Assembly: GCA_003223215.1 (NCBI GenBank)
Contig: QHYH01000137.1
Span: 1 to 64,000, forward strand
DNA from: Acidobacteriota bacterium
GTDB lineage: Bacteria > Acidobacteriota > Terriglobia > Acidiferrales > UBA7541
Length of the DNA: 64,000 nucleotides
Reading direction: 5' to 3'
Below are positions 61,689 through 64,000 of the stretch, piece by piece. The first letter of the stretch is position 1. Each line of letters starts with the position of its first letter. The notes beneath the pieces were generated by a model, which did not search any database, was not told where the DNA came from, and saw only the letters and a program-made list of their open reading frames with translations. A program made the position numbers and the translations under genes.

Positions 61689-62106
61689 TTAGGTCACATC
61701 ACCGAGACCCATTACGCTGCGACTCAGATACTGTCGCCTTGCAAGGGCGGCTTTCACGCCGGGCAACAGTTCCGTGAAAGCGTCATTACTTATGTACGTA
61801 AGCGCACCCGCCAGCTTCGAGAGCTCCTCGCACCATTTCGGGATAAGCATGTCCAGTCAGAAATAGGATCTGGCAATGAGGGTTAAACTTTCGGATTTGA
61901 CGGGCAGTTTCGATGCCACTCAGCGTCGGAAGGCTGATGTCCAAAAGAACCAAATCAGGTTGTAGTTCTTGCGCTTTCTGAAGCGCTTCCAACCCATCTG
62001 ATGCAAAACCAGCGATCTGCTAGTCGGGATGTCCCTCGAGATGTTTCTTAATGCAATCCTGCCAAAGTCGGAAATCGTCGACAACAAGCAAGCGAACTAA
62101 TGCCAT
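61689..62106 (-). pseudogene. Broken response-regulator receiver (TAG and frameshift)
   Basis: ATG 62106 begins MALVRLLVVDDFRLWQDCI, a receiver start with the acidic pair intact. An in-frame TAG at 62022-62020 interrupts it after LEGHPD. Reading on gives QIAGFASDGLEALQKAQEL, then LVLLDISLPTLSG with phospho-acceptor Asp, and YVHK, where a TAA follows directly. A one-base shift restores SNDAFTELLPGVKAALARRQ to a stop at 61689. So one nonsense and one frameshift mutation. The functional version would be a lone receiver of about 138 residues, like the two intact ones. Sequence error cannot explain both lesions easily. Confidence 0.75.
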
Positions 62107-62302
62107 GAGTATTTCCTGACCATACGTTTCATCTTCCCGAGCGGCCTCCTGTACGGCGTACTCGAGCCAGTATCCGAATAAAGACAATCACACAGCACGA
62201 GCTGCCCGGTCGTTGTCCGAGGGCATCCTGGCATTTGCGGAAGAGCATTTTGGAAGAACCTGAGCAGAAGAGCTAAACCTGGAACCAAACCAGGTTTTGC
62301 AG

Positions 62303-63001
62303 CTAGCTGGTATGCAGAAAAAGACGTTCTGGAGAACGAAGCACAACTTTGCCGCGACGCTTTAAGACCGCACCGTTTCTTTGCCACTCGCTCAACAGGC
62401 GGCTTGTGGTAAACGCGGTGACATTGGCGGCACTAGCCAGTTCCTCGTTTTTGGCATCGAACTCGAATCCGTCCGACACTCTTTTGCCAATCGTCCGGGC
62501 GAGACCGACCAAAACACTGGCAAGTCTCTGACGCGCGGTATGGCTAATCAAAGCAACATGATCGGCGACATACCATGCCAAATAGTCGTAGGCGATTAGC
62601 AAGGCGTTTTCCAACAGCCGCGGATAATATCCCGCTAGGTTTCTGAGAGTGCCACGGTCCCACACCAACATCGTGCTATCTTTCAGGGTTTCCGCACTCA
62701 CTAGATACCGGGAAGCGTTCGACAAAAGAGCCGACTCGCCGAATATTTCTCCGGGGGTGAGCCAAAGAAGATTGACCTTTTTGCCATCCGGTGTGTTGAA
62801 AAAAAACCTAGCACGCCCTTCGGTCAAAAGGTATAAGTGATCCGCCGGATTTCCTTGATTTGCGACGACAGAATTGGAAACGTATTGCCGGCGCTTGCCT
62901 GCCGCCAGAATGACCTTGAGGTCAGGCGGAGCAATTCCGTCGAGAAGTCGAGACTCTGAGTTCTTTGCTGCGCCAACAAGTTGCGGTGCCGGCATCCTCA
63001 A
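62303..63001 (-). CDS. Crp/Fnr-family transcription regulator
   Basis: 232 residues. Cyclic-nucleotide-binding-like beta barrel (about 25-125) with NPADHLYLLTEGRARFF and LTPGEIFGESALL, long dimer helix, and a winged helix-turn-helix (about 165-225) with LASAANVTAFTTSRLLSEWQ. The Ser-Arg pair of the recognition helix (200-201) is kept, but the position of the Fnr/Crp specificity glutamate is Phe197, so an altered operator is expected. It has no cysteine at all, so no iron-sulfur cluster of the Fnr kind. The Arg-Ser pair that binds cAMP is not evident. Ligand unknown. A candidate for the 16-bp element, whose TGTMA/TKACA halves and spacing fit this family. Confidence 0.9.
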   Translation of the reverse strand: MRMPAPQLVGAAKNSESRLLDGIAPPDLKVILAAGKRRQYVSNSVVANQGNPADHLYLLTEGRARFFFNTPDGKKVNLLWLTPGEIFGESALLSNASRYLVSAETLKDSTMLVWDRGTLRNLAGYYPRLLENALLIAYDYLAWYVADHVALISHTARQRLASVLVGLARTIGKRVSDGFEFDAKNEELASAANVTAFTTSRLLSEWQRNGAVLKRRGKVVLRSPERLFLHTS

Positions 63002-63110
63002 GGGGAAAACCCACAGAAACGCTTGACCATAAGCATCGCTTCACTCCCTCTGCCGTATGCCTGCAACTGCCCGGTTGCAGCTGTTTTCTTGTGCGGCGAA
63101 GACGCAGTCG

Positions 63111-64000
63111 TCACCCACCGGCGGGAACCCAAACGTTATTCGCCGACGCGATGTCGGCGTTCGCTACCTGCGTTGAGATGGTGACTCTTTGCAACCCCTC
63201 CTTCTTTCTCGGCACTGCCTGGAATACCAGGAAGTATTGATTGTTGAAAATCCTTTGTAAGCGATCGAGGTAAGGCTTGAAGCTGACCGGGCTTTGCGTA
63301 CCGAGCGCGAAATACTCTCCGCCGGTCTCATCGGCAATCTTGGCCACGCCGGATTGGCCGAGCTGCGCTTCCCAGGCGTTCCGGCTAAGGCGCCCGACGC
63401 CGGGGGAGTAAATGGAGTGCACCGTGACACCATATCGCTGGCTCGCGTTGCTCGCGGTGTCCGCGTCCGAGCTAATCGTGGGCATGGTTCCAGGAGCAGG
63501 CGCGAGGGTTCGGCCAGGACGTCCAGGCGTCGGGAATGGGCTGGGCGACGTGCTTTCTCCGCGTAGCCGATCTATGCCGTCCGACACCATCAAAACCTGG
63601 CGCCTTACCTTCTGTTGAGGCCAGCTCTTCACCAAACTGATCAAGGATAGATAGGGACTATCCATGGCTGACACCGTCCCCCGCGGAAGGCGAACCGCTT
63701 TGGCTGCGGCAGCATGATCGACGGTGAGATTCTGGGCGATCTGGACCGTCGCGTTGGACATGTAAGCGACACCCACCATTGTGGATTGCGGCTGAGCATT
63801 GATGAAATCTCGAAGGTCATTGAGGTTGTTTCCAATGGGCGAATCGCAAGTATCGTCGATCACCACAAAAAGCTGAAATGCGGCGTTGTCGTCACGGGCC
63901 GGGATGAGTTGCTCCACTTTCAGCACGTTCTTGCCCTGCTTCACTTGAATGTCTTCGGCCCGGAGCACGGGAATCTCGTTGGTATCATTGAGTCCCTGGT
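63111..64000 (-). CDS. VWFA-like exported protein, 5' end outside the window
   Basis: The reading frame is open to the right edge (LNDTNEIPVLRAEDI comes before the first GTG at 63968), so the gene starts beyond 64000. At least 295 residues here. VWFA-type fold of the acidobacterial kind: FQLFVVIDDTCDSPIGNNL, VGVAYMSNATVQIAQ, RRQVLMVSDGIDRL, SIYSPGVG, GGEYFALGTQ and a final segment FLVFQAVPRKKEGLQRVTIS. The metal site reads D-D-T-C-D-S and not DxSxS, so metal binding is in doubt. A Pro/Thr-rich insert follows. Paralogue of the protein at 11599 with a similar role. Confidence 0.75.
   Translation of the reverse strand, partial: QGLNDTNEIPVLRAEDIQVKQGKNVLKVEQLIPARDDNAAFQLFVVIDDTCDSPIGNNLNDLRDFINAQPQSTMVGVAYMSNATVQIAQNLTVDHAAAAKAVRLPRGTVSAMDSPYLSLISLVKSWPQQKVRRQVLMVSDGIDRLRGESTSPSPFPTPGRPGRTLAPAPGTMPTISSDADTASNASQRYGVTVHSIYSPGVGRLSRNAWEAQLGQSGVAKIADETGGEYFALGTQSPVSFKPYLDRLQRIFNNQYFLVFQAVPRKKEGLQRVTISTQVANADIASANNVWVPAGG

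Overview
The window reads as a chromosomal segment of a member of Acidobacteriota (class Terriglobia type). The basis is the mix of families: Oar-like TonB receptors with a carboxypeptidase-regulatory N-terminus, VWFA proteins of the acidobacterial type, SBBP/choice-of-anchor-D surface proteins, MASE1-HisKA_3 kinases, DUF3300/DUF2950/DUF4136 proteins and an MGH1-like glucosidase. I recognise no rRNA, tRNA, CRISPR array or intact insertion sequence. Genus cannot be fixed from the sequence alone.

Layout. 1-11.3 kb: a di-haem cytochrome peroxidase-like protein, a giant SBBP-repeat surface protein, then about 2.5 kb of broken genes (DNA ligase D tail, CPBP protease with two frameshifts, TonB receptor tail, XRE regulator), then a MASE1-PAS histidine kinase with a frameshifted N-terminus. 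11.6-19.6 kb: secreted proteins (VWFA protein, carboxypeptidase-regulatory protein, putative outer-membrane protein, DUF4382-like lipoprotein) with gene remnants between them. 19.8-25.3 kb: a minus-strand signalling block (MASE1 kinase, lone receiver, TPR protein, receiver-ATPase fusion). 25.7-34.7 kb: a plus-strand acid-resistance block (basic amino-acid decarboxylase, AspT-type antiporter, aspartate 4-decarboxylase, second AspT, small membrane protein). 34.9-40.2 kb: bestrophin-like protein, outer-membrane protein, MGH1/GH63-like glucosidase, small lipoprotein. 40.3-46.1 kb: a minus-strand operon DcaP porin - SulP transporter - L,D-transpeptidase - PPK2. 46.5-54.1 kb: lone receiver, a 1138-residue kinase with a periplasmic ABC-type sensor and four PAS domains, and a TonB receptor. 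54.2-59.1 kb: DUF4136-DUF2950-DUF3300 facing a three-gene overlapping operon of a small membrane protein, a class D-type sortase and a protein ending in an LPKTA sorting signal. 59.3-64 kb: class II aldolase, NarL-type regulator, membrane protein, broken receiver gene, Crp/Fnr regulator and the start-less end of a second VWFA-type protein.

The main observation is a 16-bp inverted repeat, consensus CTGTMA-N4-TKACAG. I found it by eye in 15 places, all between genes, and in seven of them it ends 53-73 bp before the likely start codon. It precedes most transcription units from 12.6 to 61.5 kb, including the acid-resistance block, the DcaP operon, the kinases, the sortase locus and the receivers. 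This suggests one regulon with one dedicated regulator. The Crp/Fnr protein at 62.3-63.0 kb and the NarL-type regulator at 60.2-60.8 kb are the candidates in the window. The co-controlled functions (decarboxylation/antiport, polyphosphate, peptidoglycan cross-linking, dicarboxylate uptake, envelope proteins) look like an envelope and energy stress response. That reading is inference.
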